A stretch of 19,047 nt of DNA from NCBI GenBank assembly GCA_045105695.1, contig JBGCDT010000258.1:1-19047 (forward strand). The letters run 5' to 3'. The DNA is from CALGLS01 sp045105695 (GTDB lineage Bacteria; Bacteroidota; Bacteroidia; Chitinophagales; Saprospiraceae). Each line of letters begins with the position of its first letter. Positions within the stretch are counted from its first letter, which is position 1. Below, piece by piece: positions 8,035 to 15,383 of this stretch. The position numbers and the translations under genes were made by a program. The notes beneath the pieces are model-generated. The model ran no database searches. It saw nothing but the letters and a program-made list of their open reading frames with translations, and was not told where the DNA came from.

Positions 8035-9099
8035 ATGTACGACGTCATTCTGAGTTTTATTACCTCATTTACACTCACTTACTTCGCCATCCCTCCGATT
8101 ATCAACATCGCTATTTCAAAGAACTTATGCGATGAACCCGGAGAACGTAGATCTCATACGGTAAGCACTCCTTCGCTTGGTGGCATTGCTATTTTCGCAG
8201 GACTTTTGTTTTCTATTATAATGTGGACTCCTTTCCACGTGTTTGGCGACCTTCAGTATATTCTTTGTGCTTTTATTATTTTGTTTCTAGTTGGTGCTAA
8301 AGACGACATTGCTCCAGTATCTGCGAAAAAGAAGCTAGTTGCTCAGTTTCTAGCAGCTGTAATTTTGGTTTTCAAATCCAATATCATGATTACCAGCCTG
8401 TATGGTGTGTTTGGTATTGCTGAGTTACATCCCTGGGCAAGTGTTATAATCTCCATCTTTACTATTCTGGTAATTATAAATGCATTCAACTTGATTGATG
8501 GAATCAACGGACTCTCTGGTAGTATTGGGACTTTGATTTCAATTACTTTGGGAACCTGGTTCTTATTAATGGAGCGTATGGACATGGCCATCATTGCTTA
8601 CGCACTGGCCGGAGCCATCATCGCATTTCTAAAGTACAACTTCACTCCAGCCAAAATTTTCATGGGAGATACCGGGGCTTTGATCATCGGACTCACCTGT
8701 TCTATTCTAATTATAGAATTCATTGAATTACATCAGACGGCTCCTAATAGTCCTTATGCGTTCTCTGCAGTTCCTGCTGTAGCTATTGGTATTATGATTC
8801 TGCCATTGTTTGATACCTTACGTGTGTTTGTTGTTAGAGCTGCTCGTGGGAAGTCACCACTTAATCCTGACCGTAGCCATATTCATCATTTGTTGATTGA
8901 CTTTGGTTTGACGCATATGCAGGCTACAGGTGTATTGGTCTTCGTAAATATCTTTTTTATTTTCGTTGTTATTCTACTCCAAGGTTTGGGCAATCATGGT
9001 TTGATGTTATTGATTGTAGCACTGGCTTCAAGCCTTACCTACTTCCTCTATGCCGCGGTCGACAGACGCAAGGCTAAGCTGGAAGAAAACACGATTTAG
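8035..9099 (+). CDS. WecA/MraY-family polyprenyl-phosphate sugar-1-phosphate transferase
   Basis: This 354-residue polytopic membrane protein belongs to the WecA/TagO branch of the MraY family. These enzymes transfer a UDP-sugar's sugar-1-phosphate (GlcNAc-1-P for WecA) onto undecaprenyl phosphate at the inner face of the cytoplasmic membrane, the first step of many envelope polysaccharides. Key motifs are all present: GERRSHTVSTPSLGG (36-50), NAFNLIDGINGLSG (from about 150, with the metal-binding Asp region), IFMGDTGALIIG (D212) and the substrate loop HIHHLL (282-287). About ten hydrophobic segments are visible. ATG 8035 is chosen because upstream TTG 7993 falls inside the promoter. The gene ends in TAG 9097-9099, and crcB continues in the same frame without a start codon. 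The sugar and the glycan are not determined by sequence alone. Confidence 0.9.
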   Translation: MYDVILSFITSFTLTYFAIPPIINIAISKNLCDEPGERRSHTVSTPSLGGIAIFAGLLFSIIMWTPFHVFGDLQYILCAFIILFLVGAKDDIAPVSAKKKLVAQFLAAVILVFKSNIMITSLYGVFGIAELHPWASVIISIFTILVIINAFNLIDGINGLSGSIGTLISITLGTWFLLMERMDMAIIAYALAGAIIAFLKYNFTPAKIFMGDTGALIIGLTCSILIIEFIELHQTAPNSPYAFSAVPAVAIGIMILPLFDTLRVFVVRAARGKSPLNPDRSHIHHLLIDFGLTHMQATGVLVFVNIFFIFVVILLQGLGNHGLMLLIVALASSLTYFLYAAVDRRKAKLEENTI

Positions 9100-9107
9100 T
9101 ATCTTTG
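9100..9107 (+). promoter_or_regulatory. -7 element directly behind the wecA-like stop codon, for crcB
   Basis: TATCTTTG, an exact TAnnTTTG match followed by C, begins one base after the TAG. Predicted transcription start is about 9111-9114, which coincides with the position where CrcB should begin. This would make the crcB mRNA leaderless or nearly so. Confidence 0.55.
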
Positions 9108-9111
9108 CTTA

Positions 9112-9474
9112 CTGCAACAATTCCTTCTCATTTTTTTAGGCGGTGGCCTAGGTAGCCTTTGTAGGTATAGCATTGCTAAACTGATTCCACATTCTGCAAA
9201 TTTTTTCTATGGCACCTTTGCTGCAAATGTTTTGAGCAGTTTGATCCTAGGTATCATTGCTGGCTTAGCATTGAAAAATGTAATCAGCGGAGACACTCGC
9301 CTTTTTTTCATCACTGGCTTTTGTGGTGGCTTTTCAACCTTTTCTACTTTTTCAGCAGAAACGCTACAGCTTTTCGAAGCTGGAAATTACCTAGCTGTGC
9401 TTATCTATACTACTGTTAGCATTTTAGCTTGTCTGTTTTGCATCTTCTTAGGCATGAGGCTGACCGCTGGCTGA
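9112..9474 (+). CDS. crcB: Fluoride channel CrcB/Fluc, non-standard start codon
   Basis: Fluc channels are small dual-topology membrane proteins that dimerise and let fluoride leave the cell. The conserved features are present: N-terminal GGGLGSLCRY, GTFAANVLSSLILG with the conserved Asn, and GFCGGFSTFSTFSAE, within four hydrophobic segments. The reading frame runs directly on from the TAG of the upstream gene and contains no ATG, GTG or TTG before the conserved GGGLGS motif. The first in-frame TTG codons (9226, 9232) would remove the first helix. By comparison with E. coli CrcB, which as I recall starts about ten residues before GGG, translation should begin near TTA 9109 or CTG 9112. ATT 9130 is another option. 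I give CTG 9112 (120 aa, normal length). A sequencing error or stop-codon readthrough are alternatives. No fluoride riboswitch was recognised. Confidence 0.85.
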   Translation: MQQFLLIFLGGGLGSLCRYSIAKLIPHSANFFYGTFAANVLSSLILGIIAGLALKNVISGDTRLFFITGFCGGFSTFSTFSAETLQLFEAGNYLAVLIYTTVSILACLFCIFLGMRLTAG

Positions 9475-9497
9475 TACTTTATTTATCACTTTCTTCT

Positions 9498-9505
9498 TAT
9501 ATTTG
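9498..9505 (+). promoter_or_regulatory. -7 element for the alkB-type gene
   Basis: TATATTTG matches TAnnTTTG exactly. Transcription would begin near 9511 and give a leader of about 31 nt to ATG 9542. This excludes the upstream in-frame TTG 9503, which is inside the element. Confidence 0.65.
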
Positions 9506-9541
9506 GATAGATGGTCATTCTTGATTGCTAAACTTATTTCT

Positions 9542-10576
9542 ATGAAAAAAAGAGAATTAAAATATCTGATTGCTTATGTCATTCCATTGATTGGTTTCGC
9601 AGGTTTACATTATAAGGAGGCTCTATCTTTTGGCGTTACGGTATTTGCCTTTGTCTTAATTCCTTTAATAGAATCCTTCGTTCCTGGAACAGATTCTAAC
9701 CTTTCTGAAAAAGAAGAAGTGAGTGCTAAAGACAATTTCTATTTCGACCTACTACTCTATCTCCATTTACCGCTACTTTATGGAATGCTCTTTTACTATT
9801 TCCATATACTTCAAACAACCGTTTTACAAACCTATGAAACAGTAGGACTAACTTTGAGCATGGGTGTCATCGTCGGTAGCTTCGGCATCAACATCGCTCA
9901 CGAACTGGGTCATCGTTCTACTTCCTACGAGCAGCTTTTTGCTAAATTATTACTACTCCCTGCCATGTACATGCACTTCAACATTGAGCACAACCGAGGT
10001 CATCACAAACATGTTGCTACACCAAAAGATCCTTCCTCTGCTCGAAAGGGAGAGAGCCTTTATGCTTTTTGGTTTAGAAGTGTTATTGGTGTATACGTTG
10101 GAGCCTGGCAGCTAGAAGCATCGCGGTTGCAACGAGAAGGAAAATCAGTTCTTAGCTTTTCTAATGAAATGATTTGGTTTCAAATTGCTCAAGTCGCTTA
10201 CCTAGTAGTAGTTGGTTTTTTCTTCGGATGGGACATTGTTCCTTTTGCGATAGCCATAGCAGTCACAGGTTTCTTATTATTAGAAACCGTCAACTACATT
10301 GAGCATTACGGGCTTTCCAGAAAGCAATTGAAATCTGGTCGTTACGAAACTGTTTTACCAAAACACTCCTGGAATGCAAATCACGAGCTGGGTCGAATTG
10401 TACTCTATGAATTAACTCGCCATTCTGACCATCACTTCAAGGCAGATCGAAAGTATCAAATTTTGAGACACCTGGAAGAAAGTCCGCAGTTACCTTATGG
10501 CTATCCAACTTCGATGCTGATCGCTATGGTTCCTCCGGTTTGGTTCAACCTAATGGACAAACGACTACCTGTTTGA
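9542..10576 (+). CDS. alkB: AlkB-type alkane 1-monooxygenase (membrane diiron hydroxylase)
   Basis: This 344-residue integral membrane protein of the fatty-acid desaturase/hydroxylase superfamily carries the full AlkB set of histidine motifs: HELGHR (H120, H124), EHNRGHHKH (H150, H154, H155, H157), the AlkB-specific NYIEHYGL (H255) and RHSDHH (H294, H297, H298). These bind two iron ions. AlkB oxidises the terminal methyl of medium-chain alkanes to primary alcohols, with electrons from rubredoxin and rubredoxin reductase. No rubredoxin is fused to it or visible in the window. Several hydrophobic helices lie in the N-terminal half and before NYIEHYGL. ATG 9542 (MKKRELKYL) is chosen because of the promoter just upstream. 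Substrate range cannot be read from sequence; xylene-monooxygenase-like relatives are an alternative, but NYIEHYGL favours AlkB. Confidence 0.92.
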   Translation: MKKRELKYLIAYVIPLIGFAGLHYKEALSFGVTVFAFVLIPLIESFVPGTDSNLSEKEEVSAKDNFYFDLLLYLHLPLLYGMLFYYFHILQTTVLQTYETVGLTLSMGVIVGSFGINIAHELGHRSTSYEQLFAKLLLLPAMYMHFNIEHNRGHHKHVATPKDPSSARKGESLYAFWFRSVIGVYVGAWQLEASRLQREGKSVLSFSNEMIWFQIAQVAYLVVVGFFFGWDIVPFAIAIAVTGFLLLETVNYIEHYGLSRKQLKSGRYETVLPKHSWNANHELGRIVLYELTRHSDHHFKADRKYQILRHLEESPQLPYGYPTSMLIAMVPPVWFNLMDKRLPV

Positions 10577-10649
10577 TCGCCCTATTGGCATTATTCTTCT
10601 TTCTACCTCTCAAAGTATTTTTGAATAGCGATTTGCGAGAAGTAACTCG

Positions 10650-10657
10650 TATATTTG
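10650..10657 (+). promoter_or_regulatory. -7 element for the family 2 glycosyltransferase gene
   Basis: TATATTTG followed by C, exact TAnnTTTG match, 19 nt before ATG 10677. The leader would be only about 13-15 nt. TTTG at 10632-10635 and TTG at 10621-10623 are possible -33 parts, but neither spacing is ideal. Confidence 0.65.
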
Positions 10658-10676
10658 CCGTTCTAAAAATTCGAGC

Positions 10677-11396
10677 ATGAGCCAGACTTTATCCATCATC
10701 ATACCTGCGTACAACGAGGAGCGAACCATTCACTTTATTCTAGACAAAGTGAAGGACGTAGAGCTCGTGCAGAACTTAAAGAAAGAAGTTATTATCGTAA
10801 ACGATTGCTCAAAGGATGATACGGAAGGTGCTGTGAAAAAATATATGGCTTCCAATCCTTCTTTGAACATTCAATATTTTGCGCACGAAATCAACAAAGG
10901 AAAAGGGGCCGCCCTGCACACAGGTATTGATAAAGCTACTGGCGAATTTTTAATTATTCAAGATGCTGATTTGGAGTATGATCCGGAGGAGTACAACATT
11001 TTACTAAAACCTATTTTGAATGGTTTTGCAGATGTGGTTTATGGTTCTCGATTCATGGGCGGCAAACCCCATCGGATTTTATTCTTCTGGCATTCTATAG
11101 GAAATAAGTGGTTGACCGGTTTGTCCAATATGTTTACCAATCTGAATCTGACGGATATGGAAACTTGCTACAAGCTTTTTAGAAGTGAGTTTATCAAACC
11201 ATTACAGCTAAAAGAAAATCGCTTCGGTTTTGAACCAGAGGTAACGGCTAAGGTTTCTCGAATACCCAATGTCCGAATTTATGAAGTAGGAATTTCTTAC
11301 TATGGTAGAACTTATGAAGAAGGAAAAAAGATTGGCTGGCGAGATGGCTTCCGCGCGATTTACTGTATTTTGAAATACAATGTTTTTAGTAGCTAA
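10677..11396 (+). CDS. Family 2 glycosyltransferase, dolichyl/polyprenyl-phosphate sugar synthase-like
   Basis: The 239-residue protein is a GT-A fold enzyme of family GT2. The N-terminus LSIIIPAYNEERTI binds the nucleotide sugar, VIIVNDCSKDDT carries an acidic pair, and QDADLEYDPEEY contains the metal-binding DAD (D96, D98). GSRFMGG, TDMETCYKLFR and RFGFEPEVTAKVSR are typical of the DPM1/dolichyl-phosphate-glucose synthase branch, which transfers a sugar from GDP- or UDP-sugar to a polyprenyl phosphate. No C-terminal membrane helices are present, so it would act at the cytosolic membrane face as a soluble or peripheral protein. A WecA-like gene lies nearby on the same strand, and a link to envelope glycan assembly is plausible but inferred. 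The stop is only 4 nt from the convergent lysE-type stop. Confidence 0.85.
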   Translation: MSQTLSIIIPAYNEERTIHFILDKVKDVELVQNLKKEVIIVNDCSKDDTEGAVKKYMASNPSLNIQYFAHEINKGKGAALHTGIDKATGEFLIIQDADLEYDPEEYNILLKPILNGFADVVYGSRFMGGKPHRILFFWHSIGNKWLTGLSNMFTNLNLTDMETCYKLFRSEFIKPLQLKENRFGFEPEVTAKVSRIPNVRIYEVGISYYGRTYEEGKKIGWRDGFRAIYCILKYNVFSS

Positions 11397-11400
11397 AAGA

Positions 11401-12036
11401 TCAGTTATCCCATAGTACTCTTATCATTAGTATTATTCCAAAAGCGACCAAGGCTCCTCCTGAAATTTTCCGCATCAATAACACATGATGTGGCTTAAGC
11501 TTTTTGCTGATGTATTTTGCGCCGTAGACCTTCAGCAAATCAGAAACGATAATTACTAACATTACTCCTACAAAAAAGGAAATGGCTTGTCCTAAGACAT
11601 ATTCTCGCTCCAACACCACCGCAGTCATAACTGATATCCAAAAGAAAAAAGTAAACGGATTCACTGTGTTAATCAGAAAACCTTTGATGAAGAGGACGAA
11701 ATAAGACGCCCTTAGTTTTTTCTTCGGCAAGGCACTCTTTGTCAAATCAGTTGGTTTCCTAACGAGCGTTAAGACACCTATTAAAATTAAGATCACGCCT
11801 CCTGCAATCCCTGTCCAAAGTTTAAAACCTACAATTTCTGTCACTGCAACTATACTCGAAACACCCAAGTAAACGGAGAGAACAAACAACAGATCACTAA
11901 GCCAAATCCCCATCACCATCATAAAGCCCGCTTTGAATCCACGTTCCAATCCCACCTGTACCAAGGCAAAGAAAATGGGCCCCAACAGAATCGTTAGAGT
12001 AAGTCCGAAAAGTAATCCGCTTATAAATGGTGGCAT
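11401..12036 (-). CDS. LysE/RhtB family translocator
   Basis: The 211-residue hydrophobic protein has about six membrane segments. Its N-terminus, FISGLLFGLTLTILLGPIFF, has the LysE-family pattern with GP near residue 20, followed by GLERGFKAGFMMVMGIWLSDLLF. The family exports amino acids or derivatives across the inner membrane; the substrate here cannot be predicted. VNPFTFFFW in the middle matches the N-P-F motif common in the family. ATG 12036 lies 19 nt after the yjbQ-type stop on the same strand, so the two are probably cotranscribed. The C-terminus is convergent with the glycosyltransferase gene and there is no hairpin between them. Confidence 0.8.
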   Translation of the reverse strand: MPPFISGLLFGLTLTILLGPIFFALVQVGLERGFKAGFMMVMGIWLSDLLFVLSVYLGVSSIVAVTEIVGFKLWTGIAGGVILILIGVLTLVRKPTDLTKSALPKKKLRASYFVLFIKGFLINTVNPFTFFFWISVMTAVVLEREYVLGQAISFFVGVMLVIIVSDLLKVYGAKYISKKLKPHHVLLMRKISGGALVAFGIILMIRVLWDN

Positions 12037-12055
12037 TAAGTCTATTTAAATTTAC

Positions 12056-12466
12056 CTAACTGTATACGGTGGCTACCAATTTTCGTTGTCCTCCTCGGTT
12101 TCTAAATTCACATAAATAAATGCCTTGCCAAGTTCCCACATTTAATTGTCCGTTAGTAATAGGAATACTGACGGAATGACCAACCAATGCTGCTTTGATA
12201 TGGGCCGGCATGTCGTCAGGGCCTTCCATGGTGTGTGTGAGATAGGATTGATTTTCGGGAACAAGATTATTAAAGACTGCCTCAAAATCGACACGGACCG
12301 AAGGATCTGCATTTTCATTAATAGTCAGACCGGCGGAAGTATGCTTTATATACAGATGGAAAACACCCGTTGAGGGCAGCTCTTCTATTCTACTAATAAC
12401 CTCTCTGGTGATGAGATGAAAGCCACGTTTGTAAGCCGGTAATGTTATTTCAAATTGTTTTACCAT
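12056..12466 (-). CDS. yjbQ: YjbQ/UPF0047 family protein
   Basis: The protein is 136 residues from ATG 12466 (MVKQFEITLP), the usual family length. The frame stays open upstream to a GTG at 12499. The family pattern is clear: GFHLITREV, FHLYIKHTSAGLTINENADPSV, HTMEGPDDMPAHIKAALVGHSV and LNVGTWQGIYLCEFRNRGGQRK. Conserved histidines and acidic residues form a metal-like site. Members can rescue thiamine-phosphate-synthase mutants (the name 'secondary thiamine-phosphate synthase'), but the physiological reaction is not settled. It is soluble, with no signal. It heads a likely two-gene unit with the LysE-type exporter; any functional link between them is unknown. Confidence 0.9.
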   Translation of the reverse strand: MVKQFEITLPAYKRGFHLITREVISRIEELPSTGVFHLYIKHTSAGLTINENADPSVRVDFEAVFNNLVPENQSYLTHTMEGPDDMPAHIKAALVGHSVSIPITNGQLNVGTWQGIYLCEFRNRGGQRKLVATVYS

Positions 12467-12604
12467 ATTATTGTTAGATTCACTTTGTTGATTCAACACA
12501 CCAATTTAGTATAATTGTTCATCAATATATAAATCGACGCGAACGTTTAACGGAACTAAGCTAAACGCCAGAGTCAATCTCCTTTTAAAACCAAAATAGT
12601 AATC

Positions 12605-14230
12605 ATGAAAAATACTGTCGCTCTATTTTTACTCCTGTCAGGAATTCTATTCCTAACTGCTTGCGCTAAGTCTACGCGAAATGATAACATGGCAGGTCCC
12701 GATGGTAGGATTTATTCTCAACCATCAACTGCGATACAAAAATCTGCCGTTCCGCCTAACTATTCGAACTCAGAAGCTCCCATCCACAACACAGAATCCT
12801 ATGCCACCATAAAAGAAAATGATTTCCGAAAAGTAACGGTCGAACCACTTTCCACCTTTTCCATAGATGTAGACAATGCTTCGTATAGCAACACCCGACG
12901 CTTTTTATTACAAGGTCGTTTCCCTCCAAAGGATGCTGTTCGTATCGAAGAGTTTATTAATTATTTCGATTATGATTACAAAGCGCCTTCCGGCAAACAT
13001 CCTTTTTCTGTAACAACTGAAGTGTCAGACTGCCCTTGGAATGAACAGAACAGATTGGTTCACATTGGCCTAAAAGGAAAGGACATTCCAAAGGAAGAGG
13101 TGCCGCCCAGTAACATTGTTTTTCTGCTCGATGTCTCTGGTTCTATGAATGCGCCGAACAAATTACCATTACTAAAATCTGCTTTTAAAATGTTGGTGAG
13201 TCAGCTCAGTGAGCGAGATCGAGTGGCCATTGTTGTTTATGCAGGAGCTTCTGGTTTGGCCTTGCCTTCTACTTCAGGAGATAATAAACAAAAGATTCTT
13301 TTAGCCTTGGATGCTTTGCAAGCGGGAGGAAGTACAGCCGGTGCTGAGGGAATTAATTTAGCCTATAAAATTGCATCGGACAATATGATCAAAGGTGGAA
13401 ACAATCGAGTTATCCTAGCAACTGATGGCGATTTCAACGTAGGGCAAAGCAGTGACGCAGAGCTAACCCGAATCATCGAAAAGAAAAGGGAGCAGGGTGT
13501 TTTTCTTTCCGTCCTAGGCTTTGGATCAGGCAACCTCAAAGATTCTAAGATGGAACAAATTGCTGACAACGGAAATGGCAACTACGCTTACATTGACAAC
13601 ATCAAAGAAGCACGTAAAGTCCTTGTTACAGAAATGCTGAGTACGCTTTTCGCAATAGCAAAAGATGTAAAATTACAAATCGAATTCAACCCAATGCAGG
13701 TTAGTTCTTATCGTTTGATTGGTTATGAAAATCGTTTATTGAACAATGAGGATTTCAATGATGATAAAAAAGATGCAGGTGAAATGGGTGTTGGACATAA
13801 CGTCACTGCGCTTTATGAGATCGTTCCCACAAGAGTAGCATCTACCAAATCTGGAACCGTTGATAAACTAAAATACCAGGAACAAAAAATCAAAGATTCC
13901 GCAGCATCAGATCCGGATATTCTAACCTTGAAGTTACGTTATAAAGAACCAGAAGGAACACAGAGTAAATTATTCGAGGTAACGGCCAGAGACCAGGGGT
14001 CGACTTTGGAAACCAGTTCTGAAGACTTTCGTTTTTCAGCGGCTGTGGCAGAATTTGGTTTATTATTGAGAGACAGCAAGTACAAAGGAAAGAGCAGTTT
14101 TAAAAACACAGCTGACCTCGCAAGAACATCTATTGGAAAAGATAAAGAAGGCTATCGTAATGAATTCTTGACGCTAGTGGAAGTTTGTCAGTCCTTGGCA
14201 GAAGCGGAAGAACTTTCTGCTGATAAATAA
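12605..14230 (+). CDS. YfbK-type von Willebrand factor A lipoprotein
   Basis: The 541-residue protein starts with a lipoprotein signal (lipobox LTAC, Cys20). A von Willebrand N-terminal domain follows (FSIDVDNASYSNTRRFLLQG, RIEEFINYFDY), then a VWA domain with a complete metal-ion-dependent adhesion site: D176-V-S178-G-S180, T244 and D274 (ATDGDFN). A C-terminal DUF3520-type domain follows (LTLKLRYKEPEGTQSK, then FRFSAAVAEFGLLLRDS and RNEFLTLVE near the end). It is the same architecture as E. coli YfbK and is often named a Ca-activated chloride-channel homologue, a name without real support. VWA domains bind partner proteins through the bound cation, so a role in envelope protein assembly or adhesion is likely but unproven. 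Neighbours give no partner. It is transcribed alone from a 105-base spacer and ends at the terminator 14250-14285. Confidence 0.9.
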   Translation: MKNTVALFLLLSGILFLTACAKSTRNDNMAGPDGRIYSQPSTAIQKSAVPPNYSNSEAPIHNTESYATIKENDFRKVTVEPLSTFSIDVDNASYSNTRRFLLQGRFPPKDAVRIEEFINYFDYDYKAPSGKHPFSVTTEVSDCPWNEQNRLVHIGLKGKDIPKEEVPPSNIVFLLDVSGSMNAPNKLPLLKSAFKMLVSQLSERDRVAIVVYAGASGLALPSTSGDNKQKILLALDALQAGGSTAGAEGINLAYKIASDNMIKGGNNRVILATDGDFNVGQSSDAELTRIIEKKREQGVFLSVLGFGSGNLKDSKMEQIADNGNGNYAYIDNIKEARKVLVTEMLSTLFAIAKDVKLQIEFNPMQVSSYRLIGYENRLLNNEDFNDDKKDAGEMGVGHNVTALYEIVPTRVASTKSGTVDKLKYQEQKIKDSAASDPDILTLKLRYKEPEGTQSKLFEVTARDQGSTLETSSEDFRFSAAVAEFGLLLRDSKYKGKSSFKNTADLARTSIGKDKEGYRNEFLTLVEVCQSLAEAEELSADK

Positions 14231-14249
14231 TCTCTACTTCTTAAACTTC

Positions 14250-14285
14250 AAAAAGCCCGTCTGCAATTGTACAGACGGGCTTTTT
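14250..14285. terminator. Bidirectional intrinsic terminator
   Basis: AAAAAGCCCGTCTG (14250-14263) pairs perfectly with CAGACGGGCTTTTT (14272-14285) around an 8-nt loop: 14 bp including a GC-rich core, with A- and T-tracts at the ends. It serves both the VWA lipoprotein gene (plus) and the PorG-like gene (minus, stop at 14307). Confidence 0.9.
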
Positions 14286-14306
14286 GATTTATTAGATCGT
14301 TTTCAA

Positions 14307-15143
14307 TTATCGACGACTACCATAAGTAGGGCATCTCAAATCTCCAAAGTAGTACATCAAACTTATACCAAAGAAAGCATAGTTGTCATTATTATTACTG
14401 TCTCCTCTTTGTCTACCTTCTAGGTTTCCTATATCATTCAACGTTCTGTTAGATAATGCCACGGACTCTTCTCCTCTTAGTGATTCTAGATCATCTAAGT
14501 CAGGATAAACGGTACTCACATCGTCCAGATAATCGGTAAATAATCGTCGGGCACTAAGTTCTATATTCAAACTCCATTCGTAACTAAGATCGAATTTCAA
14601 ACCTACTCCATAGGCCAAAGCTCCTTGAACAGAAAAGTATTCTTCTCCTCTGAATTGGCCCTCTGTACCCAAATCCCTTAGTTCATAGGTTTCTCCATCT
14701 AGTTCTGCTTTTGGGTTAAAATAAAAAACAGAAAGTCCTGCAAAAAGATAAGGCGTATAGAAATTAGTGCTGCTCCCGTGATCGTATGGCAAGAAGTTGA
14801 ATTCAAACTGGCTGGTGCCATCAAAAATGACAGAGTTGAAATGCAGATTTCTATTTTGTTCGAAGCTGTTGTTAGACTGACTATCATCTGCACTTACGCT
14901 TCCGTAGTTCGCTGATAGTTTTACACAGAGTCTGTTATTGAAGTTGTAACGGCCGTTGACTCCGGCAGCTAACCCTGGTGATTTCAGGTTGAAGTTGCTA
15001 TTGATGTCTCCAAAGTAATGAGATACACCGATCCATCCGCCTGCCTCCCAACCTCGTTGTGCTTGTAAGTTGAAAGAAAGAAATAAAACAGCAAAGAAGA
15101 GTAATAATGAGTTTTTCACCGGTAGATAATTTATGATGTTCAT
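14307..15143 (-). CDS. DUF6089/PorG-like outer-membrane beta-barrel protein
   Basis: The 278-residue protein has a signal peptide (SLLLFFAVLFLSFNLQA|Q, cleaved near residue 28). The mature part is made of alternating beta strands ending in the aromatic-rich strand YAFFGISLMYYFGD. WEAGGWIGVSHYFGDI, PGLAAGVNGRYNFNNRLCVK and FNFLPYDHGSSTNFYTPYLFAGLSVFYF resemble the DUF6089 family of Bacteroidota, some members of which are named PorG, an outer-membrane part of the type IX secretion apparatus. No other type IX genes are in the window, so that role is only a possibility. The C-terminal tail after the barrel is short (DLRCPTYGSRR). ATG 15143 sits about 11 nt after the start site predicted from a perfect -7 element. 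Confidence 0.7.
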   Translation of the reverse strand: MNIINYLPVKNSLLLFFAVLFLSFNLQAQRGWEAGGWIGVSHYFGDINSNFNLKSPGLAAGVNGRYNFNNRLCVKLSANYGSVSADDSQSNNSFEQNRNLHFNSVIFDGTSQFEFNFLPYDHGSSTNFYTPYLFAGLSVFYFNPKAELDGETYELRDLGTEGQFRGEEYFSVQGALAYGVGLKFDLSYEWSLNIELSARRLFTDYLDDVSTVYPDLDDLESLRGEESVALSNRTLNDIGNLEGRQRGDSNNNDNYAFFGISLMYYFGDLRCPTYGSRR

Positions 15144-15159
15144 GAGTATAAAAGCGGCG

Positions 15160-15167
15160 CAAAGGTA
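15160..15167 (-). promoter_or_regulatory. -7 element for the PorG-like gene
   Basis: The minus strand reads TACCTTTG followed by C, an exact TAnnTTTG match, 16 nt upstream of ATG 15143. The implied leader is only about 10-12 nt, which leaves no room for a ribosome-binding site of the usual kind. Confidence 0.65.
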
Positions 15168-15383
15168 GGTAGAACCTGACTAAGTTTTATTCTTTACACA
15201 TAGAAAAGCCGGATTTTTTACTAAAACCAGCCTATATTAATACTCACTGAATTTTCTTGAAAAAGTGCTATTGGATTTAACGTGTATTTTTTGCGCTTGG
15301 TATCTCAAATCAAAACATTAGCATTAATCAATATATTGAAAAGACAATAAGCAGGCCAGACGAGAGGGGAGAGAAGGTTATAT

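Noticed and set aside
15144..15383. AT-rich 240-base spacer with the palindrome TCAATATATTGA (15328-15339)
   Set aside because: A 12-bp AT palindrome is easily due to chance in such DNA. No terminator with T-run and no gene was found apart from the -7 element at 15160.
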